The notes under the pieces were generated by a model that did no database searches, was not told the DNA's origin, and saw nothing but the letters and a program-made list of their open reading frames with translations. Of a stretch of DNA of 64,000 nucleotides, positions 26,021 through 35,359 are shown one piece after another. This stretch comes from an uncultured Desulfovibrio sp. GTDB lineage: Bacteria > Desulfobacterota > Desulfovibrionia > Desulfovibrionales > Desulfovibrionaceae. The first letter of the stretch is position 1. Every line of letters starts with the position of its first letter. The DNA lies in contig CALBAX010000120.1 of assembly GCA_937926875.1 (NCBI GenBank), positions 22,499 to 86,498 of the forward strand. Direction: 5' to 3'. A program made the translations under genes and the position numbers.

Positions 26021-26143
26021 CCCGGAAGGCAACGGCTGTGCGCGGCGTTGAACCGCCCGGAGAATGCACCGTTCGCCGTCTTTTTTCAAGCGTTTTTTCT
26101 GTGCCGGAGAGGACGCCGGCGGTGGGGCACGCTGCCCCCCGCC

Positions 26144-28057
26144 CTAGTCTGCATCGCACATCTTGCGCCAGAGGGTATTGAGGCTGATGCCCAGGGAGCG
26201 GGCAGTGCTTTTTTTGCTGTACTGCTGGCGAGCCAGTTCCTGGCGGATGATCTTCTTTTCCATGAGGCGCAGACGCTGGCGCAGGCTGCCGTTTGCAGGC
26301 AGGGCCTGTTCCTCCCGGCTCTCGGATACCCTGCGGGGCGAGGCCAGGATGCCCTGCGTCTGGCGCATGTCGAGCAACAGCTCCTGCAGCAGGGGCATCT
26401 GGAAGGCATCGCTGGTGGACATCAGGCAGTAGCGGCGCAGCAAGGCGTCCAGCTCGCGCACGTTGCCGGGCCAGGGATAGCTGCAAAGGAGTTCGATGGC
26501 TTCGGGGGGCATCTTTTTGTGGATCATCCCCATGCGGCGCATGATATGCCTGACCAGCAAGGTCATGTCCTGGAGGCGTTCGCGCAGGGGGGGCATCTCC
26601 AGGCGCAGCAGCGTCAGGCGGTAATAGAGATCGGCCCGGAAGCGCCCCTCCCTCACCTCCTGCACGAGGTCTTTCCAGGAAGAGCAGACCACCCGGGCGT
26701 TGACGGTCACGGGCCTGTCCCCGCCAAGGCGGAAGATCTCGCCGCTTTCCAGGACACGCAGGAGCCTGACTTGCACGGCGGCGCTGATGTCCGCGATCTC
26801 GTCCAGGAAGATGGTGCCATCCTGCGCCAGTTCGAACAGGCCCTGCTTGCCGCCGCGGCGGGCGCCGGTGAACGCCCCCTCGGCATAGCCGAACAGCTCG
26901 CTCTCCAGCAGGCTTTCCGGCAGGGCACCGCAGTTGACGGCCACGAAGGGCGCGTGGCGCCTGGGGCTGGCATTGTGGATGGCATGTGCCAGCAATTCCT
27001 TGCCTGTCCCGCTTTCCCCGTGGATGTATATCCCCGCGTCGGACTCGGCGAAACGCTGGGCGTGTACCCGCAGGGTCTTCATGGAAGCGCTCTCGCCAAG
27101 AAGGTCGTTCAGCGTGAACCTGGCCCGCAGGCCTGCCTGGCGGGAATGCTTGAGGCGCCGTTGCAGGTCCGTCAGGACGACATCGGGCGTCAGGACGCTC
27201 AGGGCGCCTTTCTGGATCCCATCGACCACTACGGCGCTGCTGGTGAAGACGAGATCCTGGCCGTTCTCCCCTTTCAGGGTACCTTCTGTGGGCCGTCCCG
27301 TTTCCAGGCTTTCGGCGAGGCCGAGGTGCTGTAGCGCCCAGCCGTCCCGGAGCCGTCCCTGTCCCAGGGCCTGTCTGGCCACGGGATTGCTGAGGGCCAG
27401 CTTGCCCGCAGGATCGACCCCTATGACCCCTTCATGCAGGGCATCGACCACGTCCTGGAGCCAGGCTGCGTGTTCGCGGTCACGGCGGCGGGCCTGGGCG
27501 ATGTTGGACGCTTCCTCGAAGGCCCGTTCCAGCGCCTCGTTGCCCGGGCAGACCACGATGCCCCGGCAGTGGTGGGCCTGCGCGATGGAGACACAGACGC
27601 CGCCCCCTACGACACAGCCAGCGCCCTGGGCAATGGCTTGGGTGATGCCCAGGGTCAGTTCCCGGGAGTTGGTGAAGCGGATGGGTTGCAGACGGATGCG
27701 CAGCAGACGGGAGAACAGTTCCGGCCAGGGGGGGATGGCGTCATAGCAGGTCACGGCCACATTGTCTGTATATTCGCGGGCTTCCATCAGGGCCTGCAGA
27801 ATGGACATATGGCTCCGGGAAATGGTGACGACAGGTTCGTTCAGATGGCGGCGCAGGAGCTTTCCGGTTCCGCCGCCGCCCAGGATCACATCCACGCCCT
27901 GGTCGAACAAGCGTTTGGCCACGGGCAGCGCCTCTTCCATGGTAGCCAGGCGGACTTCTTCCAACGGCCAGCCATGCTCCTGGGCATAGGTCTGGACCTT
28001 TTCTGCCACCACAGCGGAGTTGGAAACGAAGGCGAAGGAAAAGGAAGTGGACAGCAT
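26144..28057 (-). CDS. PrpR-like sigma-54-dependent transcriptional activator
   Basis: 637 residues from ATG 28057 (AGGAG about 6 nt upstream). A PrpR_N-type sensory domain (about 1-190) carries DVILGGGGTGKLLRRHLNEPVV. A PAS-like region follows (about 205-300). The AAA+ domain has Walker A GESGTGKE (about 345), canonical GAFTGA (about 393) and Walker B IFLDEIAD. The C-terminus is a Fis-type helix-turn-helix (STARSLGISLNTLWRKM). PrpR_N domains sense small carboxylates such as 2-methylcitrate or mimic phosphorylation-free activation; the ligand here is unknown. It lies at the end of a permease-sulfotransferase-anion transporter operon that starts with a -24/-12 promoter, its likely target. Confidence 0.92.
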   Translation of the reverse strand: MLSTSFSFAFVSNSAVVAEKVQTYAQEHGWPLEEVRLATMEEALPVAKRLFDQGVDVILGGGGTGKLLRRHLNEPVVTISRSHMSILQALMEAREYTDNVAVTCYDAIPPWPELFSRLLRIRLQPIRFTNSRELTLGITQAIAQGAGCVVGGGVCVSIAQAHHCRGIVVCPGNEALERAFEEASNIAQARRRDREHAAWLQDVVDALHEGVIGVDPAGKLALSNPVARQALGQGRLRDGWALQHLGLAESLETGRPTEGTLKGENGQDLVFTSSAVVVDGIQKGALSVLTPDVVLTDLQRRLKHSRQAGLRARFTLNDLLGESASMKTLRVHAQRFAESDAGIYIHGESGTGKELLAHAIHNASPRRHAPFVAVNCGALPESLLESELFGYAEGAFTGARRGGKQGLFELAQDGTIFLDEIADISAAVQVRLLRVLESGEIFRLGGDRPVTVNARVVCSSWKDLVQEVREGRFRADLYYRLTLLRLEMPPLRERLQDMTLLVRHIMRRMGMIHKKMPPEAIELLCSYPWPGNVRELDALLRRYCLMSTSDAFQMPLLQELLLDMRQTQGILASPRRVSESREEQALPANGSLRQRLRLMEKKIIRQELARQQYSKKSTARSLGISLNTLWRKMCDAD

Positions 28058-28406
28058 AATGTCTCCTGCTCCGGTGGGATATGGTGCGGGCCGTGGGGAT
28101 GACACCGGGCATACAGCTGCAAGAGGCAGGGGGCCCGCGAGGACAGGCGACGGACGACATTTTTCGGCGTCGTCCAGTTCTCAGCGATTTTTTTCATCTT
28201 TATCCATACGTTGTCCCGGGACGTCGCGGCTGTCAATGCAGGCCCGGGGCTGCCGCTCGGTACGACAGCCCCGGAGCGGCGGGGGGAGGTGTGGTGTGCC
28301 CCCGCCGCAGGATCGGAAGGGCGGCACGGCCGCCTTCCCGAATATTGGCCGTCATGCCGGGCCAGGAAGCGAGGGAGCAGGCCGGACATGACGGGAAACA
28401 CGGTCG
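28058..28406. other. Gap between the anion transporter and the PrpR-like gene
   Basis: It holds a 9-bp stem CCGGGGCTG/CAGCCCCGG (28244-28274), a likely end of the transporter transcript. It also holds a perfect dyad GGACGAC-N10-GTCGTCC (28152-28175) about 95-118 bp upstream of the regulator start, which could be an autoregulatory operator. No ORF was recognised and no clear sigma-70 promoter seen. Confidence 0.5.
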
Positions 28407-29885
28407 TTACACCGGTGGCATGATGTAGAAGTCCAGACCGAGGACCACGACGGTGAACCAGAAGTAGAGGATCGTCAGCAGCACGGAGATGAGCGCCGCG
28501 ATCATGCCCCAGACGAACATGGTGCGGAGGTTGGCGCCATAACCGGCCACGATGCCCTGGGCACCGGTGGCGGAAGCCACGGCGTACGACCAGCTGATGG
28601 CCGAGCCCGTCACCCAGACCCAGGGCACGGCCCCAAAGGCCAGCCCGCGCCAGTTGGCCATGGATTCGATGGCCAGGGGCACCATGACACCGGCGGCCGC
28701 GGTGTCGCTGGTCACCTGGGACAGGGCGTTGGAGGCCACGCTCCAGGCCACGATGGACAGGGTGTCATTGATGCCGACGAGAGGCGTGATCCAGCTCCCG
28801 AACACGGCCCCGGCCCCTGTCGTGGAGAGGATCTTGCTCAGCGCCACGGAGGTGGGCCACATGAACAGGATGGTGATGGGGAAGTGGTCGCGCAGGGCCT
28901 TGACGGACAGGATGCTCTCGCCCTTGACGTTGCGGGAGGGCCAGAACAGCATGAGCAAGGGGATGATGCAGAACAGCTGGGTGGGGTTGAGCCAGGCCCA
29001 CTGGGGCCCCTTGGTATAGGGGGCGTAGAGGGGCTGGATGATGGCCAGAAGGATGGCCAGCGCGAAACCGTAGAGAGAAACCTTTTCCTCATAGGTCATG
29101 GGGCCGAGCTTTTCCAGCTCCTGCCGGTAGAATTCCCTGCTGCCGCTGAAGCGCTCCATGTCCGTGCGCATGAAGTACATCATGGTGCCGACACCGGCGA
29201 TGATGAGAAGGGAGATGGGCACCATGCGCAGGGTCCAGTCGATGAAGTAGATGTTCTGGCCAAGATACTTGTTGAGCAGCCCGTAAGTCACCACGGACTG
29301 GCCGCCGCCCAGAGGGGTGGCCATGCCGCCCACACTGGCGCCCCAGGCCACGGCGATGAGGATGTTTGACGCGGCCTTGGAGTGCCAGCGCTCTTCATTG
29401 GTGTTGAAGCCGGCGTACATCAGGGATGCCACGGCCACAGGGGCGAACATGGCCGCCACGGTAGTGTTGCCCACCACGAAGGACGTGATCCCGCAAAGGA
29501 TGAACCAGCCCGCGGTCTGGGCGCGCACGCTGCCGTTGACGCGCATGAGGAAATTCAGGGCCAGGCGGCGGGCAAAGCCCCAGCGCACCCAGGCGCAGGT
29601 GATGGCCGTGGCGCCGAAGATGAGGACGGCCTCACGATGCACATAGGCCTGCAATACCTTGCCCAGCGGCATGTAGCTGTAGACACAGGCCACGAAGATG
29701 GGCACGAGGCAGGTCAGCTTGATGTCCACAGCGCAGGTGATCCACCACCAGACCATCCAGAACAGGATGCCAAAACCGAAGCGGGACTCGATGGGGCCGA
29801 AAATGGGCAGGGCCAGGGCAAGCAGCAACAGGGCAGGCCCTCCCAGGAGATACAGCAGACGGGAAGAAGACGACGATTCAGACAT
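28407..29885 (-). CDS. DASS/SLC13-type anion transporter
   Basis: 492 residues, GGAG Shine-Dalgarno at 7 nt. About 11-12 hydrophobic segments. Two pseudo-repeats end in the family's re-entrant motifs: FVVGNTTVAAMFAPVAVA (about 137-155) and SQVTSDTAAAGVMVPLA (about 393-410), which are the S/G-N/D-T substrate and Na+ sites of divalent-anion:Na+ symporters. Substrates of the family include C4-dicarboxylates, sulfate, citrate and sulfonates. In this operon a sulfate, sulfonate or sulfate-ester anion is a reasonable guess. Follows the sulfotransferase gene by 98 nt, with a hairpin in between. Confidence 0.88.
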   Translation of the reverse strand: MSESSSSSRLLYLLGGPALLLLALALPIFGPIESRFGFGILFWMVWWWITCAVDIKLTCLVPIFVACVYSYMPLGKVLQAYVHREAVLIFGATAITCAWVRWGFARRLALNFLMRVNGSVRAQTAGWFILCGITSFVVGNTTVAAMFAPVAVASLMYAGFNTNEERWHSKAASNILIAVAWGASVGGMATPLGGGQSVVTYGLLNKYLGQNIYFIDWTLRMVPISLLIIAGVGTMMYFMRTDMERFSGSREFYRQELEKLGPMTYEEKVSLYGFALAILLAIIQPLYAPYTKGPQWAWLNPTQLFCIIPLLMLFWPSRNVKGESILSVKALRDHFPITILFMWPTSVALSKILSTTGAGAVFGSWITPLVGINDTLSIVAWSVASNALSQVTSDTAAAGVMVPLAIESMANWRGLAFGAVPWVWVTGSAISWSYAVASATGAQGIVAGYGANLRTMFVWGMIAALISVLLTILYFWFTVVVLGLDFYIMPPV

Positions 29886-29907
29886 GACGGGCTCCAGTCC
29901 TTATTCC

Positions 29908-29929
29908 GGGCGGGCCGTATGGCCCGCCC
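29908..29929 (-). terminator. Intercistronic hairpin sulfotransferase/anion transporter
   Basis: A perfect 9-bp GGGCGGGCC-GTAT-GGCCCGCCC stem with no T-run. It is more likely an mRNA-processing or stability element than a full stop. Confidence 0.55.
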
Positions 29930-29983
29930 CTCGATATCATGCCGCCCGCAGGGATCCGGGCAGACTACAGGCGGCCGGGCGTC

Positions 29984-31138
29984 CTAAAGGACGACATCGC
30001 CAACATAGCGGCGCTTGATGGAGAAGTGCTTCTTCCATTTGTCGGACGCACGCAGGCCAATGATGTATTCTTCGTCGGGATCGCCGGCAGGGAAAACCTT
30101 GGGGGCCGTGGCGGGATCCCAAAGGCCCTGCTTGCGGCGCTCTTCACGCTGGTCCACCAGCCAGTCATTATAGCTCTCGAAGACGATGTGGCCTTCAAAG
30201 CCGTCCAGGGTGGCGGCGCGGATGCGGCCATCGAATTCCAGGTATTTTTCTATCATGCGCTGGCTGGGCATCTCGGGCTCCACCGTGTTGGCATAGCCGG
30301 CCTCTTCCAGCTCCTTGCCGGCCACGGCCGCAAAGATGCGCTGGTCACGCAGGGAGAGCAGGTCCTTGTGGATGCCGACATATTTGTCGCTGATGGGCTT
30401 GCCCAGGGGCGCATGGTCGCGGGAAGCGCCGCGAGCCTTGCACATGGCGGTCTTGTAGAAATCGAACATGCCTTCTTCGAAGTCCTCGCCCAGGAACTCG
30501 CAGACGCCGCGCATGACCTTTTCCGGTTCACGCACCAGCTCTTCATAGCGTACGTCCAGCCACAGGCCTTTTTCACGCAGAGGTTCGCGCCACTCCTTGA
30601 CGGCGTTCCAGCAGCGCTTCCAGGACTGGGCCGCGCAATAGATGTTGGTGGGGCCAAAGGAGGATTCCATGTAGTCCACGCTGGCATCACGGCCGTCTCG
30701 GGTGATGTAGATGAACTGGGCATTGGGGAAATCGTGGTGCATGGGGCCCACGAAGTAGAGGTTGTGCGGCGTTTTTTCGCCCCAGCGGGGCTTGTTCACA
30801 TACTGGGCAAAGCGCAGGTGCATGCCTGCGTACAGGCCGGCGAAGCTGCGTTCGGGGGCCAGCTCGATGACTTCATCGACGATGGTGCGGGGGTTGACCT
30901 TCATCCCCCAGAAAGGAGTTTTGAGGCCAAAGACCATCTCCTGGGCCAGAGTGCGGAAGTTGGCTTCGACAGACAGGTCGCCGTAGGTGTGCAGATAGGG
31001 GTAGAAGCGGGGATAGTACCAGACCACTTCCGGGACTGCGATGCGGGAATGACAACCCAGCAGGGCCATGACCAGGGTCGTGCCGGAGCGTTCGGCACCG
31101 ATCATGAAAATGGGACGTTCTTGGAGGTTGAGAGGCAT
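29984..31138 (-). CDS. PAPS-type sulfotransferase family protein
   Basis: 384 residues, AAGGAG Shine-Dalgarno. The N-terminal 5'-phosphosulfate loop is GAERSGTTLVMALL (about 14-27). A YITRDGRDASVDYM segment (about 145-158) supplies the Arg/Ser of the 3'-phosphate-binding site. A long C-terminal helical region follows. It has no signal peptide or membrane helix, so it is cytoplasmic. The family moves a sulfuryl group from PAPS to an alcohol, amine or sugar. The acceptor is unknown, and bacterial members also make sulfated lipids and signals. It is sandwiched between a TauE/SafE permease and a DASS anion transporter under a sigma-54 promoter, an arrangement I do not recognise. Confidence 0.88.
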   Translation of the reverse strand: MPLNLQERPIFMIGAERSGTTLVMALLGCHSRIAVPEVVWYYPRFYPYLHTYGDLSVEANFRTLAQEMVFGLKTPFWGMKVNPRTIVDEVIELAPERSFAGLYAGMHLRFAQYVNKPRWGEKTPHNLYFVGPMHHDFPNAQFIYITRDGRDASVDYMESSFGPTNIYCAAQSWKRCWNAVKEWREPLREKGLWLDVRYEELVREPEKVMRGVCEFLGEDFEEGMFDFYKTAMCKARGASRDHAPLGKPISDKYVGIHKDLLSLRDQRIFAAVAGKELEEAGYANTVEPEMPSQRMIEKYLEFDGRIRAATLDGFEGHIVFESYNDWLVDQREERRKQGLWDPATAPKVFPAGDPDEEYIIGLRASDKWKKHFSIKRRYVGDVVL

Positions 31139-31184
31139 GGTCGTTCTCCTTGTTGGGGATTTTTGATGCGGGGGATCTTTTCGA

Positions 31185-31934
31185 TCAGGCCTGCAAAAGC
31201 GCGCGGACGAAGATGAATGCGCCCACGATGATGCAGACGACAGAAACCATTTTTTTCAGGACGCCGGAGGAGACGCTGTGGGCCAGCCTGGCCCCGGCCA
31301 CGACGCCGACGAGCTCGGCCAGCGTGACCAGAAGAGCCATGTGCAGATCGACGAAGCCGTTGGCGAAGTTGCTGATGGAACCGGACGTGGCAGCCGTGAT
31401 CTGGATGACCTGGCTGGTGGCGATGGAAGTAAGGGGCGTGAATCCCAGGATGACCATGAGGGGCACGGACAGCACAGGGCCGCCCACGCCGGTCAGGCCC
31501 GAGCCGAAGCCCACGGTGGCGCCGATGAGCAGCAGTTGCAGACGTTGCCGGCCATCGCCGGGGCGGTAGGTGATGGTGCCGCCTTTGGCGGGGAACAGGG
31601 CATAGATGCCCGCGAAGATGATGATGCACCCCAGGATGAGGTTGAGGATCCAGGCTGGTGCGATGGCGTTGGCCAGGGCCCCGGGGTAGCCGCCCACAAG
31701 GCCGCCGATACAGACGGGGATGGTGATGCCCCAGTGGATGCTGCCGTGCCTGCAGTACAGCCAGGTCCCCAGAAGCCCGGTGAAGATGAAGCTGAACAGG
31801 GACGTGGCCATGGCCGCGTGGGTCGTCAGGCCGCCAAGGCCGCTCAGGGCGGGGATCAGCAGGATGCCGCCCACCCCCACTGTTCCGATAAGGCCGCCGA
31901 CGATCAGGGCGACGACCAGAAGGATGATGATCAT
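31185..31934 (-). CDS. TauE/SafE family anion permease (second copy)
   Basis: 249 residues from ATG 31934, chosen because GGAG lies 6 nt upstream. A GTG at 31961 would lie upstream of the transcription start predicted from the -24/-12 promoter. Eight or so helices; the first half has GTVGVGGILLIPALSGLGGL near residue 15 and the second GFGSGLTGVGGPVLSVPLMVILGF near residue 150. This is a short form without the cytoplasmic loop of the 351-residue paralogue at the other end of the window. Probable exporter or importer of sulfite/sulfate/organosulfonate. First gene of the sulfotransferase operon; the sulfotransferase starts 46 nt downstream. Confidence 0.88.
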   Translation of the reverse strand: MIIILLVVALIVGGLIGTVGVGGILLIPALSGLGGLTTHAAMATSLFSFIFTGLLGTWLYCRHGSIHWGITIPVCIGGLVGGYPGALANAIAPAWILNLILGCIIIFAGIYALFPAKGGTITYRPGDGRQRLQLLLIGATVGFGSGLTGVGGPVLSVPLMVILGFTPLTSIATSQVIQITAATSGSISNFANGFVDLHMALLVTLAELVGVVAGARLAHSVSSGVLKKMVSVVCIIVGAFIFVRALLQA

Positions 31935-31967
31935 GGCTTGCTCCAATGTGATGTTGTTCACAAGTTG

Positions 31968-31983
31968 AGCAAGCAGCGTGCCA
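31968..31983 (-). promoter_or_regulatory. Sigma-54 (-24/-12) promoter of the sulfotransferase operon
   Basis: On the minus strand TGGCAC-GCTGC-TTGCT, with GG and GC 12 bp apart, matches the RpoN consensus. The predicted start is about 31957, just ahead of the Shine-Dalgarno. The very AT-rich stretch behind it (31984-32035) suits DNA bending by IHF. Confidence 0.9.
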
Positions 31984-32177
31984 AAGAAAGATTGTTTTTT
32001 AATATATTGTTTTTATTATATTTTTTATATATGGAGGCTGGGCGGCCGCAATGCGTTTTTTGCAAAAAAGAGGTGAAACGATCGAAATATGGAGTACCGC
32101 GGACAAGGGGCCCCATCCCGATCCGGCCCTTGCGCAGCCCGCCGACAAGCGCATTGCAAGCCCGCCGGTGAGGGTGT

Positions 32178-33659
32178 ATGCTGCGGCCTATGTTGATGAA
32201 ACGTATTTCTTCCTTCCGGGGACGCTGTGTCCGGCATCTGGGCACGGCGGTCCTGTGCGTGGTCTTGCTGGGATCTTCCCACGCTTCTTTTGCCGCGTCT
32301 GCCGGCCGGCAGGATGCCGTCGCCCGGCAGCCCGTCTATACCGGCCAGCGATCGGCCGAGACGGCGGACAGGCCCGTGGCGGGCCAGCGCATCGGCATGT
32401 CCGATGCCGTGGAGCACGCCCTGCGTTTCAACCCCGGTCTGGGGGCGCAGGAAGCCGAGAGCCGCTCCTCCGAAGAAGGGCGAAAATCCGCGCGCGGCGC
32501 CTTCGGTCCGCGCCTGGGGATGACCTATTCCGCCACCAAGACCGAGAGCAAGCGTGACCCTTCCGCCACCATGGGCACCAAGAACCCCAAGATGGGCGTC
32601 TACAGCTGGGGCGTCGAAGTGACCCAGCCCATCTTCCAGGGCTTCCGCCTGCTCTCCACCTATCAGAAGGCCGCCCTGCAGGCCGACAGCGACAAGGCCT
32701 CGCTGCGCAAGGCCGAGCTGGACATGACCGAGCAGGTGCAGACGGCCTTCCTGGAATACCTGAAAGCCGGCGAGAACACCCGCAGCATGCGTGACAGCCT
32801 GACCCGCCTGCGCGAACAGTTGCGCATCGCCCAGGCGTACTTCGAAGTGGGCCTGAGCCCCCGCCTGGACGTGCTCCAGGCCGAGGTGGACGTGAGCGAG
32901 GCCGAGCGCCTGCTCATCGAGGCCGAGAACACCCAGGCCACCACCCTGGCCAGGCTCAATACCCTGCTGGGCTTCGATGCCACGGCCGTCAATACCTATA
33001 CCGGTACGCTCAAGGAAGTGGGCTTCCGCTATACGCTGGAGCAGTGTCTGGAGCTGGCCTACCGCCAGCGTCCCGACCTGTATGTGGCCCAGAAGGCCGT
33101 GGAGATCGCCCGCAAGAGCCAGAAGGAAGTGCAGAGCGACTACTACCCCCAGATCGAGGGCTATTACAGCATGACGCAGAGCGGCAACACGCCCGGCATG
33201 CAGCGTTCCGGCGAGAACGGCTCGCACGTCACCAACTGGGAAGTGGGGGCGCAGGCCACCTGGAACGTGTTCGAATGGGGCACCACCTATTACGCCGACA
33301 AACAGGCCGGCTGGCAGGTGACCAAGATGCGTTACGAGCAGGAGAACCTCAAGCTGGAAGTGGGCTACGACATCAAGTCCAAGTATCTGGCCGTGCAGGA
33401 GGCCCGCAAGCGCATCGCCGTGGCCCAGAACAGCGTGGCGCAGGCCACGGAGGCCTATAACGTGGCCCTGGCCCGTTACCACGAACATGTGGGCACCAAC
33501 TTCGACGTGCTGGACGCCTCGGCCAACCTCACGTCGGCCCAGTCCTCCCTGACCGGTGCCAAGGCCGATTATCTGACGGCCCTTTCCCAGATTTATGTAG
33601 CCATGGGCGAATATCATCCCGACCTGCTGCGGGAAGGTGCCCCCGCCAGAAGAAAATGA
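32178..33659 (+). CDS. TolC family outer-membrane efflux protein
   Basis: 493 residues. Signal peptide with cleavage near SHASFA (about 40). Two copies of the outer membrane efflux (OEP) domain of about 200 residues each, made of long heptad-like helices. Typical motifs: ALRFNPGLGAQEAE, VTQPIFQGFRLLSTYQKA, GLSPRLDVLQAEVDVSEAE, and in the second half WNVFEWG and GTNFDVLDASANLTSAQ. Forms the trimeric outer-membrane channel of type I secretion or RND/MFS efflux; no inner-membrane partner is adjacent. Three in-frame ATGs (32178, 32190, 32196) make the start uncertain; GAGG precedes the first. Confidence 0.92.
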   Translation: MLRPMLMKRISSFRGRCVRHLGTAVLCVVLLGSSHASFAASAGRQDAVARQPVYTGQRSAETADRPVAGQRIGMSDAVEHALRFNPGLGAQEAESRSSEEGRKSARGAFGPRLGMTYSATKTESKRDPSATMGTKNPKMGVYSWGVEVTQPIFQGFRLLSTYQKAALQADSDKASLRKAELDMTEQVQTAFLEYLKAGENTRSMRDSLTRLREQLRIAQAYFEVGLSPRLDVLQAEVDVSEAERLLIEAENTQATTLARLNTLLGFDATAVNTYTGTLKEVGFRYTLEQCLELAYRQRPDLYVAQKAVEIARKSQKEVQSDYYPQIEGYYSMTQSGNTPGMQRSGENGSHVTNWEVGAQATWNVFEWGTTYYADKQAGWQVTKMRYEQENLKLEVGYDIKSKYLAVQEARKRIAVAQNSVAQATEAYNVALARYHEHVGTNFDVLDASANLTSAQSSLTGAKADYLTALSQIYVAMGEYHPDLLREGAPARRK

Positions 33660-33669
33660 ACGGTCCTGT

Positions 33670-35334
33670 ATGAGTGATTCCGAACAATTTTTGACAGTGA
33701 CCCCCCTGGGTGGTCTGGGGGAGATCGGTCTCAACTGCCAGCTGTGGGAGACATCCGCGGGGGTGGTCATGGTGGACTGCGGCCTGATGTTCCCGGATGA
33801 CTTCCATCTGGGCGTGGACGTGGTCATCCCGCATTTCGGTGCGGTGAGCGGCGTGCGTGACAAATTGCTGGGCATCGTCCTGACCCACGGCCACGAAGAC
33901 CATATCGGCGCCCTGCCGTGGCTGGTGCCCCAGCTGCGCGGCACGCGCATCTACGGTTCCTATTTCACCCTGGCCCTGGTGGAGCACAAACTCAGGGAGC
34001 ACGAGCTGCTGGACTGGGTGGAGCTGTGCCCGGTGGAGCCCGGCGACCAGGTGGCCCTGGGCGACATGACCTTCCATTTCTTCCCTGTGTGCCACTCCAT
34101 CCCCGAAGGTTTCGGCCTGGGCGTGGAAACGCCCGTGGGCCGCATCGTCCACAGCGGGGACTTCAAGATCGATCCCCAGCCCCTGGCCGGCAGCGGCACG
34201 GATCTGGCGACCTTCCGCGACTTCGCCGGGCCGCAGGGCGCGCGCCTGCTGTTCTCCGATTCCACCAATGTGGAGCGTGACGGCCGCTCCCTCACCGAAA
34301 GGGCCGTCATGGAGTCCCTGGGCAAGGTCTTCGACGAGGCCCCGGGCCGCATCGTGGTGACGCTGTTCTCCAGCCATATCCAGCGCATCCAGGAAGTCTT
34401 CGACCTGGCGCGCGAACGCGGGCGCACCGTGGTCATCAGCGGCAAGTCCCTGGCCAACAACATCGAGATGGCCCGTGATCTGGGCATCGCCAAGCTGCCG
34501 CCCAGTTTCTTCAACGCCCACAACGGCGTGCCCGATCTGCCTGACGAGCAGCTGGTGCTGGTGGTGACCGGCGCCCAGGGCGAACCCTTGTCCGCGCTGT
34601 CGCGCATGGTGCTGGGCGGTCACCGCCAGCTCAGCATACGCAAGGGCGACACCGTGGTCATGAGCTCGCGCATGATCCCGGGCAACGTCAAGGCCGTGTC
34701 GCGCCTCATCAACGAGATGTACCGCCTGGGCGCCACGGTCCTCTACGAGAGCGTGCGGGCCATCCATGCTTCGGGCCACGCCCACCGCGACGAATTGCGC
34801 GAACTGCTGGGCGCCGTGCGGCCGGAATATTTCGTGCCCGTGCACGGGGAATACCGCCACCTGTTCAAGCACGGCCAGCTGGCGCGCGAATGTGGCGTCA
34901 AGCCCGACAACGTGGTCCTGCTGGAAGATGGCTGTCCCCTGACCCTTTTGCCGGACGGTGTCCGCCTGGAGCCGCCCGTGCCGGTGGAATGCACCCTGGT
35001 GGACGGCAAGGGCGTGGGCGACGTGGGCTCGGCCGTGCTGCGCGAGCGCCGTATCCTCGGCGACGAGGGCATGGTCATCGTGGTGCTGGTGCTGGATGCC
35101 GAGACCGGCAGCGTGCTGCACGGGCCGGAGATGTTCTCCAAGGGCTTCGTGTTCGAGCAGCACTACAGCCATGTGCTGGAGGATGCCAAATGCCTGGTGC
35201 TGGACGAGATCGAATCTGTCCGCCCCGGCCAGCTCACCCGTTTGCAGGAAGGCATCCGGGCTTCGTTGCGGCGCTTTTTCCGCCGGGTCCTGGAACGTGA
35301 CCCGGTGGTGGTGCCCATCGTCAGTGAGGTGTAA
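33670..35334 (+). CDS. rnj: Ribonuclease J
   Basis: 554 residues from ATG 33670, 10 bp after the TolC-family stop. Metallo-beta-lactamase/beta-CASP fold: HGHEDH (about 76-81) and HSGDFKID for the two zincs, the SDSTN segment, the beta-CASP region (ISGKSLANNIEMA), IPGN and the late GHAHRDEL and VHGEYRHL motifs. A C-terminal RNase J domain follows. Cytoplasmic 5'-3' exo/endoribonuclease in mRNA decay and RNA maturation. The Shine-Dalgarno is weak, suggesting coupling to the upstream gene. Confidence 0.95.
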   Translation: MSDSEQFLTVTPLGGLGEIGLNCQLWETSAGVVMVDCGLMFPDDFHLGVDVVIPHFGAVSGVRDKLLGIVLTHGHEDHIGALPWLVPQLRGTRIYGSYFTLALVEHKLREHELLDWVELCPVEPGDQVALGDMTFHFFPVCHSIPEGFGLGVETPVGRIVHSGDFKIDPQPLAGSGTDLATFRDFAGPQGARLLFSDSTNVERDGRSLTERAVMESLGKVFDEAPGRIVVTLFSSHIQRIQEVFDLARERGRTVVISGKSLANNIEMARDLGIAKLPPSFFNAHNGVPDLPDEQLVLVVTGAQGEPLSALSRMVLGGHRQLSIRKGDTVVMSSRMIPGNVKAVSRLINEMYRLGATVLYESVRAIHASGHAHRDELRELLGAVRPEYFVPVHGEYRHLFKHGQLARECGVKPDNVVLLEDGCPLTLLPDGVRLEPPVPVECTLVDGKGVGDVGSAVLRERRILGDEGMVIVVLVLDAETGSVLHGPEMFSKGFVFEQHYSHVLEDAKCLVLDEIESVRPGQLTRLQEGIRASLRRFFRRVLERDPVVVPIVSEV

Positions 35335-35359
35335 CTCTTTTGTATATTTACAGGAATGG

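Noticed and set aside
31935..31961. GTG start at 31961 for the second TauE gene
   Set aside because: It lies upstream of the transcription start expected from the -24/-12 promoter and has no Shine-Dalgarno.
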